This document shows positions 9,937-19,155 of a stretch of 64,000 bases of DNA, piece by piece; within the stretch, counting starts at the first letter, position 1, and each line of letters starts with the position of its first letter. A program made the position numbers and the translations under genes. The notes beneath the pieces were generated by a model. The model had not been told where the DNA came from. It saw nothing but the letters and a program-made list of their open reading frames with translations, and made no database searches. The DNA comes from Parabacteroides chongii (lineage in GTDB: Bacteria; Bacteroidota; Bacteroidia; Bacteroidales; Tannerellaceae), in the NCBI RefSeq assembly GCF_029581355.1, contig NZ_CP120849.1:3318501-3382500 (forward strand). The letters run 5' to 3'.

Positions 9937-11362
9937 AATGTGGAAGACGATTGACTGGTTTACCATTATACTTTATATGTTGATGATAGTAGCCGGTTGG
10001 TTCACTATTTGTGGTGCCAGTTTTGAGTTTGACAGCATGAGCCTGTTTGATATAAACGGACGTCCCGGATCGCAGCTGATGTGGGTGGGTATTTCTATGG
10101 TGGTTATTTTTGTCATACTGATGCTGGAAAGCGATTTCTTCGATGTCTTCGGTTATCTGATATATGCAGCTATTATCCTTTTGCTGATAGCTACTATCTT
10201 TTTTGCTCCGAATATCAAAGGATCTCATTCATGGTTGCAACTGGGGTCTTTCCGTATACAGCCGGCGGAGTTTGCAAAGTTTGCAACGGCACTGGCTGTG
10301 GCGAAGTTCATGAATTCTTATGGATTTCAACTGACCACAGTCAAGAACTTTTCTATAACACTCCTGCTTATTTTCCTGCCGATGATTTGTATCATTCTGC
10401 AAAAAGAAACCGGTTCGGCATTGGTTTATTTTGCTTTTTTCCTGATGCTATATCGGGAGGGCATGTCCGGATATATTCTGCTGGCAGGTGTTTGTGCGGT
10501 AGCTTTTTTTGTGACGACCATGAAGTTCTCGGATGTTGTAGTAGGTGCAACGGATATGGGAACATTGATTGTCTCTTCAATGATATTGGTTATTTCTTTT
10601 TTTCTTGTGGCTAGAATTCGCAAGAACAGGATGGCTTTACAGATTATGCTGGGAGGGACGGCTCTCGTGTATCTGGTAGCTTATATAACTTCTCTTTTTA
10701 TCCCCGTAAATTTTGCCTGGGTTTCAGTGGGATTAGTCGGACTGGCTATCGTTTATCTGATATATCTTTCTCTTCGTAACTGGGTGTGGCATTATGGAAT
10801 GATAGCGGCTTTTGCTTTAGGGTCGATGGCTTTTATGTATTCGGTGGATTATGTATTCGATGAAATACTGGAGCCTCACCAGCAAATTCGTATCAAAGTG
10901 TCGTTGGGATTGGAAGATGATCCCAGCGGAGCAGGTTATAATGTGAATCAGTCGAAGATCGCTATCGGGTCGGGTGGGTTGACCGGGAAAGGTTTTTTAA
11001 ACGGGACACAGACCAAATTGAAATATGTGCCGGAGCAGGAAACCGATTTTATTTTTTGTACGGTAGGCGAGGAACATGGTTTTGTCGGTTCTACGCTTGT
11101 CCTTCTCCTGTTTGGGGCATTTATTATCCGATTAGTCGTGCTTGCAGAACGGCAGAATACAACATTTGGCAGGGTGTACGGATATAGTGTTGCCTCCATA
11201 TTCTTCTTTCACCTGGCTATCAACGTCGGAATGGTTACCGGGCTGACTCCTGTGATCGGTATTCCGTTGCCTTTCTTCAGTTATGGAGGCTCTTCTTTAT
11301 TAGGTTTTACAATCTTATTATTTATTTTCCTTCGGCTGGATGCTTCCCGGAGAGAGCGTTGA
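9917..11362 (+). CDS. rodA: RodA, SEDS-family peptidoglycan glycosyltransferase
   Basis: RodA polymerises glycan strands together with PBP2. The protein is a polytopic membrane protein with about ten segments. Family motifs are visible: KGSHSWLQLG, RIQPAEFAKF, KETGSALVYF, DFIFCTVGEEHGFVG and the C-terminal PFFSYGGSSLLG. The start is uncertain: in-frame ATGs lie at 9896, 9917 and 9938. I chose 9917 (MGYRKTEMWKT), which gives 481 residues and overlaps the PBP2 gene by 20 bp; 9938 would lie just after the PBP2 stop. It is the last gene of the purH-mre set and converges with gldH over 10 bp, with no room for a dedicated terminator. Confidence 0.95.
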   Translation: MGYRKTEMWKTIDWFTIILYMLMIVAGWFTICGASFEFDSMSLFDINGRPGSQLMWVGISMVVIFVILMLESDFFDVFGYLIYAAIILLLIATIFFAPNIKGSHSWLQLGSFRIQPAEFAKFATALAVAKFMNSYGFQLTTVKNFSITLLLIFLPMICIILQKETGSALVYFAFFLMLYREGMSGYILLAGVCAVAFFVTTMKFSDVVVGATDMGTLIVSSMILVISFFLVARIRKNRMALQIMLGGTALVYLVAYITSLFIPVNFAWVSVGLVGLAIVYLIYLSLRNWVWHYGMIAAFALGSMAFMYSVDYVFDEILEPHQQIRIKVSLGLEDDPSGAGYNVNQSKIAIGSGGLTGKGFLNGTQTKLKYVPEQETDFIFCTVGEEHGFVGSTLVLLLFGAFIIRLVVLAERQNTTFGRVYGYSVASIFFFHLAINVGMVTGLTPVIGIPLPFFSYGGSSLLGFTILLFIFLRLDASRRER

Positions 11363-11372
11363 TCTTCGTTGA

Positions 11373-11888
11373 TCAGTTCACTTTTTCTACCCGGAAGCCG
11401 ATTTCCTGTATACCTCTTAATGTACTGTCACGCATACCCTGGCGGAAGCTGAACGTATACATCCCCGGATGTTCGAATTTATAATTTGTCCGTATGGGAA
11501 AACTGGACTGAAATAAGGAGATACCGTGTCCATACCATTTTCCGAATTCATCCGCTAAAACACATTCTATCGTATCCCTCTTCAAAGGACCGATCGGCTG
11601 TTCTTCGTTGCAGAATAGCCAAAGATTCTGATAAGGATACATATTGTTGTTGCGAACCTCAAAAGTCAGGTTGTAAGGAGTGGTGATGTCGTCTACGTGA
11701 AAAGAAAAATAATATTCCTTATCCTTCCCCCACGTTGTGTTATCAATGGCCTGGTACTGGTCGTACAAGGCCTGTTGATCGCAGGAGAAGCATAAGAATA
11801 CAAAGAGAACGACAACGATTCCTTTAAGCTTCGGGCTTATTCTCCGGTTTGTTTCCTCCCGGTTTAGCTTGATGCTGAGGTTTGTCAT
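11373..11888 (-). CDS. gldH: GldH-like gliding-motility lipoprotein
   Basis: A 171-residue lipoprotein if it starts at the ATG at 11888: a positively charged N-terminus, a hydrophobic stretch GIVVVLFVFLCF, and a lipobox Cys at residue 36 (FSCDQQALYDQYQ). The mature part (IDNTTWGKDKEYYFSF, the central YPYQNLWLF, and a C-terminal GIQEIGFRV) matches GldH, a lipoprotein required for gliding in Flavobacterium but widespread in non-gliding Bacteroidales, where its role is unclear. The reading frame stays open further upstream within ricT, but that part is low-complexity shadow sequence. The chosen start lies inside the end of ricT, so the two genes overlap by about 65 bp; no ATG lies nearer the signal peptide, and a non-ATG start is possible. 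Confidence 0.75.
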   Translation of the reverse strand: MTNLSIKLNREETNRRISPKLKGIVVVLFVFLCFSCDQQALYDQYQAIDNTTWGKDKEYYFSFHVDDITTPYNLTFEVRNNNMYPYQNLWLFCNEEQPIGPLKRDTIECVLADEFGKWYGHGISLFQSSFPIRTNYKFEHPGMYTFSFRQGMRDSTLRGIQEIGFRVEKVN

Positions 11889-13269
11889 TATTCGCTTGTT
11901 TGTCATTATTCTCTTTAGGCTTTTGTCTGTTTCTGTTATTCCGGTTGTTATTATTGTTGTTGCGGTTGTTATTATTACCGCCTCCTTTATTACCTCCGGA
12001 GTTGTTATTGTTATTATTGTTGGGAGCCTTTTCGTTTCTGGGCTGTTTGTCGTTACCCGAAGGCCGGTTATTTGCCGGTTTGTTGTTACCGTTTTCTCTA
12101 TTTTCTCCGTTGGCAGAAGCGTTCGGATGATTCCCTCCGCTATTATTGCCGTTGCCTCCGTTTCCTCCATTGCCTGATGGACGTTTTTTCTTCTTTTTCT
12201 TGACAGAGTCAAAACGAGTGACGCTATCCTGACCGAGAATATCCTGTGCATCGCGTTTAGGCGGTTGCGGTTTGGTGTCGGCTTCCAGAGTAACCGGTTT
12301 GCTTCCTTTCTTATTCATATTGATCACATCGAAAGCACGATCTGCTGATATCGTAACCAGGTTGGCGGCAAAAGATTTGTCGGTTGAATAAGTTATCTCA
12401 CGTTTGAAGATGTCTGTCTTGAAGTGATAGTAATTGTTATCCTTTGTTTCAAGTACGATTTCCCTGGACGGTAAACGCTTTTGGGCTTCCACGTAAGCAT
12501 CCACTTCATAGTTGATGCAACATTTCAGTTTGGCACATTGTCCGGCCAGTTTCTGAGGGTTCATGGATATATCCTGATAGCGGGCAGCACCGGTAGCCAC
12601 TGAAACAAAGCTCGTCATCCAACTGGAACAGCACAATTCACGTCCGCAAGGACCTATACCACCGATGCGTCCGGCTTCCTGACGGGCACCGATCTGTTTC
12701 ATTTCGATACGTACACGGAATGCTTCTGCCAGGACTTTGATCAGTTGGCGGAAATCGACACGCTCGTCGGCGATATAATAGAAAATAGCCTTGTTGCCAT
12801 CTCCCTGGTATTCTACGTCGCCGATCTTCATGTTCAGTCCCAGGTCTGCTGCGATCTGTCGTGAACGGATCATAGTGGCATGTTCTTTCGCCTTTGCTTC
12901 TTCGTACTTCTCTATATCAGTCGGTTTCGCTTTGCGATATACCTTCTTAGGTTCATATCCTTCCCCTGTACGTACATTGTTCTTTTTCATTTGAAGAAGA
13001 ACAAGTTTTCCGGTAAGGGTGACAGTCCCTATATCATGTCCGGGACTGGCTTCGACAGCAACCATATCCCCTTTTTCAAGAGGTATTTTTGAACTATTCA
13101 GATAATACCCTTTACGGGTGTTTTTGAATTGCACTTCTACGTAATCGGTTGCATTTTCCGCATCGGGCACATCGCAGAGCCAATCGTAGGTATTCAGTTT
13201 ATTATTTTGTATTTTGCTGCATCCTTTTTTCCCCATGCAGCAACTTCCTTTATTTAGTTTGAAATCCAT
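11824..13269 (-). CDS. ricT: RicT/YaaT-like PSP1-domain protein with Asn-rich tail
   Basis: The 481-residue protein contains the PSP1 C-terminal domain (about 60-310) with the Cys pairs CGRELCCSSW and CAKLKCCINYE, characteristic of the RicT (YaaT) subunit of the iron-sulfur Ric complex. In Bacillus that complex affects RNase Y and phosphorelay functions; its role in Bacteroidetes is not established. A further Cys cluster (CCMGKKGC) lies at the N-terminus. From about residue 355 to the end the protein is low complexity, rich in Asn, Gly, Lys and Pro, and probably disordered. gldH overlaps its 3' end on the same strand. Confidence 0.85.
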   Translation of the reverse strand: MDFKLNKGSCCMGKKGCSKIQNNKLNTYDWLCDVPDAENATDYVEVQFKNTRKGYYLNSSKIPLEKGDMVAVEASPGHDIGTVTLTGKLVLLQMKKNNVRTGEGYEPKKVYRKAKPTDIEKYEEAKAKEHATMIRSRQIAADLGLNMKIGDVEYQGDGNKAIFYYIADERVDFRQLIKVLAEAFRVRIEMKQIGARQEAGRIGGIGPCGRELCCSSWMTSFVSVATGAARYQDISMNPQKLAGQCAKLKCCINYEVDAYVEAQKRLPSREIVLETKDNNYYHFKTDIFKREITYSTDKSFAANLVTISADRAFDVINMNKKGSKPVTLEADTKPQPPKRDAQDILGQDSVTRFDSVKKKKKKRPSGNGGNGGNGNNSGGNHPNASANGENRENGNNKPANNRPSGNDKQPRNEKAPNNNNNNNSGGNKGGGNNNNRNNNNNNRNNRNRQKPKENNDKQANNDKPQHQAKPGGNKPENKPEA

Positions 13270-13376
13270 TTTCTAGTTGTATATGTATTTATAGTCTGTA
13301 CAATTACGCAAAAATAGTCAAATATTCTCAGAGAATGAGCAAGGGAAAGTGAAAAAACAAGAATAGGGAAAACGTG

Positions 13377-13418
13377 AAAGGCCCCCAAGCTGATATTTCT
13401 ACCGTTTGGGAGCCTTTT
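13377..13418. terminator. Hairpin terminator downstream of spt
   Basis: The arms AAAGGCCCCCAA-like and TTTGGGAGCCTTTT pair around a 16-nt loop, 20 bp after the spt stop codon. The plus-strand side ends in T residues; the minus-strand side is less T-rich. Confidence 0.55.
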
Positions 13419-13438
13419 ATTATAAAAATAGTAACAGT

Positions 13439-14626
13439 TTAGTCTACTAAGCCGTGACTTTTAAATACCTTGTGAATTGCTTCAAGTGCATAATCCAACT
13501 GCTCTTTCGTGTGAGTAGCCATCAGTGAGAAACGGATCAGCGTGTCTTCCGGAGCAACGGCCGGAGAAACTACCGGATTTACAAAGATTCCGGCTTCGAA
13601 CAATTCTTTAACGATCAGGAATGTCAGATCGTTATCACGGATGAATAACGGAATGATCGGAGTGGCGGTATGTCCGATTTCACAACCCATGTTACGGAAA
13701 CCGTCCAGGGCATAGTGAGTCAGATCCCACAGATGTTCGATACGTTCCGGTTCGCTCAACATGATATCGAGTGCGGCACCTGCTGCTGCTGTAGCTGCCG
13801 GCGTGTTGCTGGCACTGAAGATGTAAGAACGTGAATTGTGACGGAGGTAGTTGATCGTGTCTTTATCAGAAGCGATAAATCCACCGATAGAAGCCAGTGA
13901 TTTACTGAATGTACCCATAATGAGGTCTACGTCGTCGGTAACACCGAAGTGGTTACATGTTCCGCGTCCGTGATCACCTAGAACTCCCAGGCCGTGTGCT
14001 TCGTCAACCATGACGCTGGCATTGTATTTCTTTGCCAGTGCTACGATTTCGGGAAGTTTGGCTATATCTCCTTCCATACTGAATACCCCGTCGATAACGA
14101 TCAGCTTCACCTTGTCAGGTTCGCATTTCTGGAGTTGTTTTTCCAGCGATTCCATGTCGTTATGCTTGTATTTCAGTTTAGTTGAGAAAGACAGACGATG
14201 GCCTTCAATGATGGAGGCGTGGTCCAGTTCATCCCACAAGATATAATCTTCACGTCCTGTCAGACAGGAAACTACTCCCAGGTTCACCTGGAAACCTGTT
14301 GAATACACGATCGCATCTTCTTTTCCTACGAATTCAGCCAGACGTTTTTCCAATTCAATATGGATGTCAAGCGTACCATTCAGGAAACGTGAACCGGCAC
14401 AACCCGTACCGTACTTTTTGATCGCTTCAATTGCAGCCTCTTTTACTTTAGGATGATTAGTCAATCCTAAATAAGCGTTTGAGCCAAACATCAAGACTTT
14501 TTTACCACTGATCATTACTTCAGTATCCTGATCGCTTTCGATCATTCTGAAATAAGGGTAAATTCCTGCAGCCATCGCTTTTTGAGGAGCATCGTACTTT
14601 GCTAGTTTCTCTTGTAAAAGTTTCAT
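13439..14626 (-). CDS. spt: Serine palmitoyltransferase (alpha-oxoamine synthase)
   Basis: This PLP enzyme would condense serine with a fatty acyl-CoA to give 3-ketosphinganine, the first step of sphingolipid synthesis. The 395-residue protein has the alpha-oxoamine synthase fold: GTGCAGSRFLNGT, DELDHASIIEGHRLS, VDEAHGLGVLGDHGRG, and the PLP lysine Lys242 in TFSKSLASIGG. The sequence closely resembles the Bacteroides sphingolipid enzyme, as I recall it, rather than E. coli glycine C-acetyltransferase, which is the main alternative. It is divergently transcribed from a diacylglycerol-kinase-family gene across a 197-bp shared promoter region, fitting a lipid role. Confidence 0.88.
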   Translation of the reverse strand: MKLLQEKLAKYDAPQKAMAAGIYPYFRMIESDQDTEVMISGKKVLMFGSNAYLGLTNHPKVKEAAIEAIKKYGTGCAGSRFLNGTLDIHIELEKRLAEFVGKEDAIVYSTGFQVNLGVVSCLTGREDYILWDELDHASIIEGHRLSFSTKLKYKHNDMESLEKQLQKCEPDKVKLIVIDGVFSMEGDIAKLPEIVALAKKYNASVMVDEAHGLGVLGDHGRGTCNHFGVTDDVDLIMGTFSKSLASIGGFIASDKDTINYLRHNSRSYIFSASNTPAATAAAGAALDIMLSEPERIEHLWDLTHYALDGFRNMGCEIGHTATPIIPLFIRDNDLTFLIVKELFEAGIFVNPVVSPAVAPEDTLIRFSLMATHTKEQLDYALEAIHKVFKSHGLVD

Positions 14627-14727
14627 ATTATTATTGAAGAGAATGATTTTCTCGCTTATTAAAATTCCATTATAGAATTAAGGGTTTGTCGTATACATAT
14701 TCACCTATGTTTCGGCAAATCCAGCCG

Positions 14728-14735
14728 CAAAAGTA
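14728..14735 (-). promoter_or_regulatory. Bacteroidetes -7 element for spt
   Basis: The minus strand reads TACTTTTG, matching TAnnTTTG, 102 bp upstream of the spt start. No clear -33 box is visible. Confidence 0.5.
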
Positions 14736-14788
14736 GTAAAAAAATAACTTATAGTAGCCTTAATGCTTTAAAAGTTTTACAAAAGCAT

Positions 14789-14796
14789 TATTTTTG
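14789..14796 (+). promoter_or_regulatory. Bacteroidetes -7 element for the lipid kinase gene
   Basis: TATTTTTG matches TAnnTTTG, 27 bp upstream of the start codon, and a TTTA box lies 18 bp further upstream (14767-14770), close to the -33 TTTG consensus. Confidence 0.6.
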
Positions 14797-14823
14797 TCGC
14801 TTCAATCTTTATAAACAGTTAGG

Positions 14824-15795
14824 ATGGGCGGAAAAAAAATAAAGGTGCAGGCTATAATAAATCCTATTTCCGGTGTCGGTTCGAAAAGAAAGATACCTAA
14901 GATGATCGAGCAAATGTGCGAGAAAGGCGATTGTCCGTTGGAGATTTCTTTCACCGAATATGCGGGGCATGCCAGTGAGTTGACGAGAAAGGCAATTGAC
15001 GAAGGAGCCAATTGTATTATAGCTGTAGGTGGCGACGGCACGGTGAATGAAATAGCCCGTGCGATGGTTCATTCGGATGCCGTTTTGGGGATTGTCCCGA
15101 AAGGGTCCGGCAACGGGTTGGCCCGTGAGCTCCATATACCGATGGATGCTAAACGGGCATTGGAGCTGATAATCAAAGGACATGTTTCCACTATCGATTG
15201 CTGCAAGGCGAACGACCGTGTATTCTTTTGTACCTGTGGGGTAGGTTTTGATGCGGCGGTAAGCCAGAAGTTCGCTGAGGAAAAACGGCGCGGATCTCTT
15301 ACCTATATAAAAAATACGGTGGCGGAATATTTGAGTTACAAGCCGGAACCATATGAGTTGCTGGTGGATAACCAGACCATTAAGGAGAAAGCTTTTTTGG
15401 TAGCATGTGCCAACGCCTCCCAGTATGGAAACAATGCGTTCATTGCCCCTCATGCCAATATACAGGACGGGCAGATGGATTTGACTATATTGTCGCCTTT
15501 TACACCGTTGGATATAGCGCCTTTGGCAATCCAGTTATTTACAAAGCAGATCGATCGGAACAGTAAGATCAAGACGATGAAAGCGCGTCAGGTAACCATT
15601 ATCCGTCAGAGTCCGGGTGTTATGCATCTAGATGGAGAGCCTGTTATGGCAGATAGCCGGATCGATATTTCGGTCATACCGCAGTCTTTACATGTGATAA
15701 CGCCTGAAGTGATATCCTTTACCGAGGAGGTTCATAATTTGTTTGGTGAAGTAACGCGTTTCTTCGACAAGAAACTACCTTACATTTTCAGATAA
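14824..15795 (+). CDS. Diacylglycerol/sphingoid-base kinase family lipid kinase
   Basis: The 323-residue protein belongs to the DAGK catalytic family. The N-terminal Rossmann-like domain has INPISGVGS and the nucleotide-binding GGDGTVNE (69-76), then PKGSGNGLARELHIP. The C-terminal beta-rich domain contains DGQMDLTIL and VMHLDGEP, as in DgkB and YegS. Members phosphorylate diacylglycerol, sphingosine or related lipids. Divergent pairing with spt suggests, without proving, a sphingoid or ceramide substrate. Its 3' end overlaps the convergent trmN6 gene by 16 bp. Confidence 0.88.
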   Translation: MGGKKIKVQAIINPISGVGSKRKIPKMIEQMCEKGDCPLEISFTEYAGHASELTRKAIDEGANCIIAVGGDGTVNEIARAMVHSDAVLGIVPKGSGNGLARELHIPMDAKRALELIIKGHVSTIDCCKANDRVFFCTCGVGFDAAVSQKFAEEKRRGSLTYIKNTVAEYLSYKPEPYELLVDNQTIKEKAFLVACANASQYGNNAFIAPHANIQDGQMDLTILSPFTPLDIAPLAIQLFTKQIDRNSKIKTMKARQVTIIRQSPGVMHLDGEPVMADSRIDISVIPQSLHVITPEVISFTEEVHNLFGEVTRFFDKKLPYIFR

Positions 15796-16496
15796 AAATC
15801 TTTGGTTAATGCTATGTATTCCGGGGTGTACTGGTGTCTGGATTCTTCTATGACCAGTGTATCCCGGTTTGTTGTATCTGCTTCTACTGCCGATAACTCA
15901 ATCAGTAATCGTTTGGGGTGAGCTCCGGGGACAGGTATTACGTCTGTCTGTCTGGAAACAAATAAAGAATTTTTCCAGGCAATCGATTCTACTTCCTCCA
16001 ATTGTTCGTAAGGCAGGACCAGGGCTATACGTCCGGAAGAAGATAACAGGGAACAGGCATTTTCAACCAGTTCGGATAAAGGCAGGCTGTCCGTATGGCG
16101 TGCAACCGAACGTTTATTGTCCGGACATTTCAAGGAATTTATAAAATAGGGAGGATTGGAAACGATCAGATCGTATTTTTTACGGGTAACCGAACCGGCA
16201 AATTCCGAACAGGCAGCATGTATAACCCTGATTCTTTCAGCGAATGGAGATGCCTTCACATTCTCTTTCGCCTGGATACAGGCATCGTTGTCTATGTCGA
16301 TCGCATCGATATCTCCCGTACTTCGCTGGGCGAGCATTAGAGCGATGATTCCTGTACCGGTTCCTATATCCAAAATGTTTTTACAGTCGGCGAGATTGCC
16401 CCATGCTCCGAGCAAAACGGCGTCTGTTCCGACTTTCATTGCACACTTATCATGCCATATCGTGAACTTTTTGAATTGAAAATAAGGATTTGCCAT
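15780..16496 (-). CDS. trmN6: tRNA1(Val) (adenine37-N6)-methyltransferase
   Basis: A 238-residue SAM-dependent methyltransferase of the TrmN6/YfiC family. The SAM-binding motif ILDIGTGTGIIALMLAQR and the N6-adenine motif NPPYF are both present, and VGTDAVLLGAW at the N-terminus is typical of YfiC. In E. coli the enzyme methylates A37 of tRNA-Val. It converges with and overlaps the lipid kinase gene by 16 bp and diverges from lon. Confidence 0.9.
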   Translation of the reverse strand: MANPYFQFKKFTIWHDKCAMKVGTDAVLLGAWGNLADCKNILDIGTGTGIIALMLAQRSTGDIDAIDIDNDACIQAKENVKASPFAERIRVIHAACSEFAGSVTRKKYDLIVSNPPYFINSLKCPDNKRSVARHTDSLPLSELVENACSLLSSSGRIALVLPYEQLEEVESIAWKNSLFVSRQTDVIPVPGAHPKRLLIELSAVEADTTNRDTLVIEESRHQYTPEYIALTKDFYLKM

Positions 16497-16519
16497 ACAT
16501 ATTTTTATATTGTGAGGGG

Positions 16520-16527
16520 CAAAAGTA
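16520..16527 (-). promoter_or_regulatory. Bacteroidetes -7 element for trmN6
   Basis: The minus strand reads TACTTTTG, matching TAnnTTTG, 24 bp upstream of the trmN6 start codon. Confidence 0.55.
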
Positions 16528-16549
16528 GCTAGAATTACCTGAAAAGCTG

Positions 16550-16557
16550 TAACTTTG
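16550..16557 (+). promoter_or_regulatory. Bacteroidetes -7 element for lon
   Basis: TAACTTTG matches TAnnTTTG, 43 bp upstream of the lon ATG. I saw no heat-shock-type inverted repeat (CIRCE-like) near it. Confidence 0.55.
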
Positions 16558-16600
16558 GCACGTTTATTGTATCAATAAGTACAATTGATAGGGAAGTAAT

Positions 16601-19063
16601 ATGATGAAAGAAAGAATGAAGAGGTTTACCGATGAGTCGTATGACGATTTGGACGATAATATTGGGATTGTAATGCCTATCCTTACAGAATGTGATGTGG
16701 ATGAGGATTTTACAGATGGTATAGATAAAGTAGGGAATGTGGTTCCTATTCTTCCGTTGAGGAATATGGTACTTTTTCCGGGAGTAGCCATGCCGGTCAT
16801 TGTCGGCAGGCCTAAATCTATGCGTCTGATAAAAGAGGCTGTTCACAATAAATCTTTGATCGGTGTTGTCTGTCAGAAAGAAGTGAACACGGAGGATCCG
16901 GAGTATAATGATTTGTATACGACCGGTGTAATCGCAGATATTGTCCGTGTACTTGAAATGCCGGATGGTACGACAACGGTGATTCTGCAAGGAAAGAAAC
17001 GTTTCTCCCTGGATGCTCTGGAAGAAACAGAACCCTATCTGAAAGGAAAAATAACTTTGCTGGAAGATAGGATGCCGGATAAGACCGACCGTGAGTTTGA
17101 GGCGCTTATCTCAACGATCAAAGATCTGACAATTAAAATGTTGGGTTCGATGAGCGAGCCGCCGCGTGATTTGATCTTCTCCATAAAGAATAATAAGAAT
17201 GTCCTTTATCTGGTCAACTTCTCCTGTAGCAACATCCCCAGCGGAGCTTCAGAAAAGCAGGAACTTCTGTTGATCGGCGACCTGAAGGATCGTGCTTATC
17301 GTTTGTTGTTTATTCTGAATCGTGAATATCAGCTGGTAGAACTGAAGGCTTCTATCCAAATGAAAACACATGAAGATATAAACCAGCAGCAACGGGAATA
17401 TTTCCTGCAGCAGCAGATCAAGACTATTCAGGAAGAACTGGGTGGAAATATAAATGAACTGGAAATAAAAGAGTTACGGGAAAAGGCTAGAAAGAAAAAA
17501 TGGCCGGCTTCTGTTGCTGAGATATTTGAGAAAGAGGTACGTAAGCTGGAACGTTTGCATCCGCAATCGCCTGACTTCTCCATACAGACACAATATGTAC
17601 AGACGATCGTTAATTTGCCGTGGAATGAATACAGTAAAGATAACTTCAACCTGGTACATGCCCAAAAGGTTCTTGACCGTGATCATTACGGACTGGAAAA
17701 GGTAAAGGAACGTATCATCGAGCATTTGGCGGTATTGAAGCTGAAAGGAGACATGAAGTCGCCGATTATCTGTTTGTACGGACCTCCGGGAGTGGGTAAA
17801 ACTTCGCTGGGTAAATCTGTCGCTGAAGCGTTGCACCGTAAATATGTGCGTATATCGTTAGGCGGTCTGCATGATGAAGCAGAGATACGCGGTCATCGTC
17901 GTACGTATATAGGGGCTATGAGTGGCCGTATTATTCAAAATATCCAAAAGTCGGGAAGCTCGAATCCTGTGTTTATCCTGGATGAAATAGATAAAGTAAC
18001 GAATGATTTCAAAGGTGATCCTGCTTCTGCCTTACTGGAAGTCCTGGATCCGGAACAGAACTCCGCTTTCCACGATAACTATTTGGATATCGATTATGAT
18101 TTGAGTAAAGTCATGTTTATCGCTACGGCAAACAATTTGAATACGATTTCACAGCCTTTGCTGGATCGTATGGAGTTGATTGAAGTGAGCGGATATATCC
18201 TGGAAGAAAAAGTAGAGATCGCTGCCCGTCATTTGGTACCGAAGCAACTGGAAGCTCATGGCCTTAGTAAAGGCAAGGTGAAGTTTCCTAAAAAGACTTT
18301 GCAGGTTATTGTCGAATCATATACCCGTGAAAGCGGTGTCCGTGAACTGGATAAAAAGATTGCCAAGATCATGCGTAAACTGGCTCGTAAAGTTGCTTCC
18401 GACGAAGCTATCCCATCGCAGATCAAACCGGAAGATCTGCATGAATATCTGGGGCCGGTAGAATACAGTCGTGATAAATATCAGGGGAATGAATATGCCG
18501 GTGTTGTAACCGGATTGGCGTGGACCGCTGTAGGAGGAGAGATCCTTTTCGTGGAATCCAGCCTGAGCCGGGGAAAAGGGTCGAAGTTAACTTTGACAGG
18601 TAACTTAGGGGATGTAATGAAAGAATCTGCCATGTTGGCACTTGAGTATATCCATGCCCATGCCTCTGTCTTCAATATAAATGAGGATTTGTTCGAAAAC
18701 TGGAATGTACATATCCATGTTCCTGAAGGAGCGATCCCGAAAGACGGGCCCAGTGCCGGTGTGACCATGGTTACGTCTTTGGTATCGGCATTTACACAGC
18801 GTAAGGTACGGAAGAATCTGGCAATGACCGGAGAGATTACATTGCGTGGTAAGGTGCTTCCGGTTGGAGGTATCAAGGAAAAGATCCTGGCTGCCAAACG
18901 GGCAGGTATCAAGGAACTGATTCTTTGCAAGGAAAACCAAAAGGATATCGAAGAGATCAAAGCGGATTATGTAAAAGGATTGACTTTCCATTATGTGGAA
19001 GATATCCATCAAGTGATCGATCTTGCCTTGTTAAAGGAAAAAGTAGATAATCCGTTATTCTGA
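16601..19063 (+). CDS. lon: ATP-dependent protease Lon (endopeptidase La)
   Basis: Lon degrades misfolded and regulatory proteins in the cytoplasm. The 820-residue protein has the N-terminal substrate domain (about 45-245, starting [15 protein letters not shown]), an AAA+ domain with Walker A GPPGVGKT at 394-401 and FILDEIDKV, and the C-terminal protease domain with the Ser-Lys dyad: Ser718 in PKDGPSAG and Lys761 in GGIKEK. All catalytic residues are intact. Two ATGs in tandem open the gene; either may be used. It is followed by a palindrome and an intrinsic terminator, so it looks monocistronic. Confidence 0.97.
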   Translation: MMKERMKRFTDESYDDLDDNIGIVMPILTECDVDEDFTDGIDKVGNVVPILPLRNMVLFPGVAMPVIVGRPKSMRLIKEAVHNKSLIGVVCQKEVNTEDPEYNDLYTTGVIADIVRVLEMPDGTTTVILQGKKRFSLDALEETEPYLKGKITLLEDRMPDKTDREFEALISTIKDLTIKMLGSMSEPPRDLIFSIKNNKNVLYLVNFSCSNIPSGASEKQELLLIGDLKDRAYRLLFILNREYQLVELKASIQMKTHEDINQQQREYFLQQQIKTIQEELGGNINELEIKELREKARKKKWPASVAEIFEKEVRKLERLHPQSPDFSIQTQYVQTIVNLPWNEYSKDNFNLVHAQKVLDRDHYGLEKVKERIIEHLAVLKLKGDMKSPIICLYGPPGVGKTSLGKSVAEALHRKYVRISLGGLHDEAEIRGHRRTYIGAMSGRIIQNIQKSGSSNPVFILDEIDKVTNDFKGDPASALLEVLDPEQNSAFHDNYLDIDYDLSKVMFIATANNLNTISQPLLDRMELIEVSGYILEEKVEIAARHLVPKQLEAHGLSKGKVKFPKKTLQVIVESYTRESGVRELDKKIAKIMRKLARKVASDEAIPSQIKPEDLHEYLGPVEYSRDKYQGNEYAGVVTGLAWTAVGGEILFVESSLSRGKGSKLTLTGNLGDVMKESAMLALEYIHAHASVFNINEDLFENWNVHIHVPEGAIPKDGPSAGVTMVTSLVSAFTQRKVRKNLAMTGEITLRGKVLPVGGIKEKILAAKRAGIKELILCKENQKDIEEIKADYVKGLTFHYVEDIHQVIDLALLKEKVDNPLF

Positions 19064-19070
19064 TAGTTAT

Positions 19071-19093
19071 CATGACGGATCAAATCCGTCATG
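19071..19093. repeat. Perfect 10-bp inverted repeat just after lon
   Basis: CATGACGGAT and ATCCGTCATG flank a 3-nt loop, 7 bp past the lon stop. No T-run follows directly, so it may protect the mRNA 3' end or act together with the next hairpin. Confidence 0.6.
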
Positions 19094-19107
19094 ACTAAAT
19101 AAAAAAT

Positions 19108-19139
19108 CCGATGTAAATCAATTTATACATCGGCTTTTT
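19108..19139. terminator. Intrinsic terminator between lon and the DUF5606 gene
   Basis: CCGATGTA pairs with TACATCGG around a 10-nt loop, followed by CTTTTTTATT on the plus strand; on the minus strand an A/T mirror (GGATTTTTTATTTAG) also gives a T-run. It can serve both convergent genes. Confidence 0.8.
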
Positions 19140-19155
19140 TATTACTGATTGATTT

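Noticed and set aside
11869..12177. Hydrophobic open frame on the plus strand opposite the ricT tail
   Set aside because: Val/Ile/Leu runs are an artefact of reading Asn/Gly-rich codons backwards.
11889..12251. N-terminal extension of gldH through ricT
   Set aside because: The extension is a Thr/Ile/Arg-rich frame-shifted reading of the ricT low-complexity tail; signal peptide location shows the real start is later.
13439..14626. Glycine C-acetyltransferase (kbl)
   Set aside because: Sequence resembles the Bacteroides serine palmitoyltransferase more closely, there is no adjacent threonine dehydrogenase gene, and a lipid kinase gene is its neighbour.
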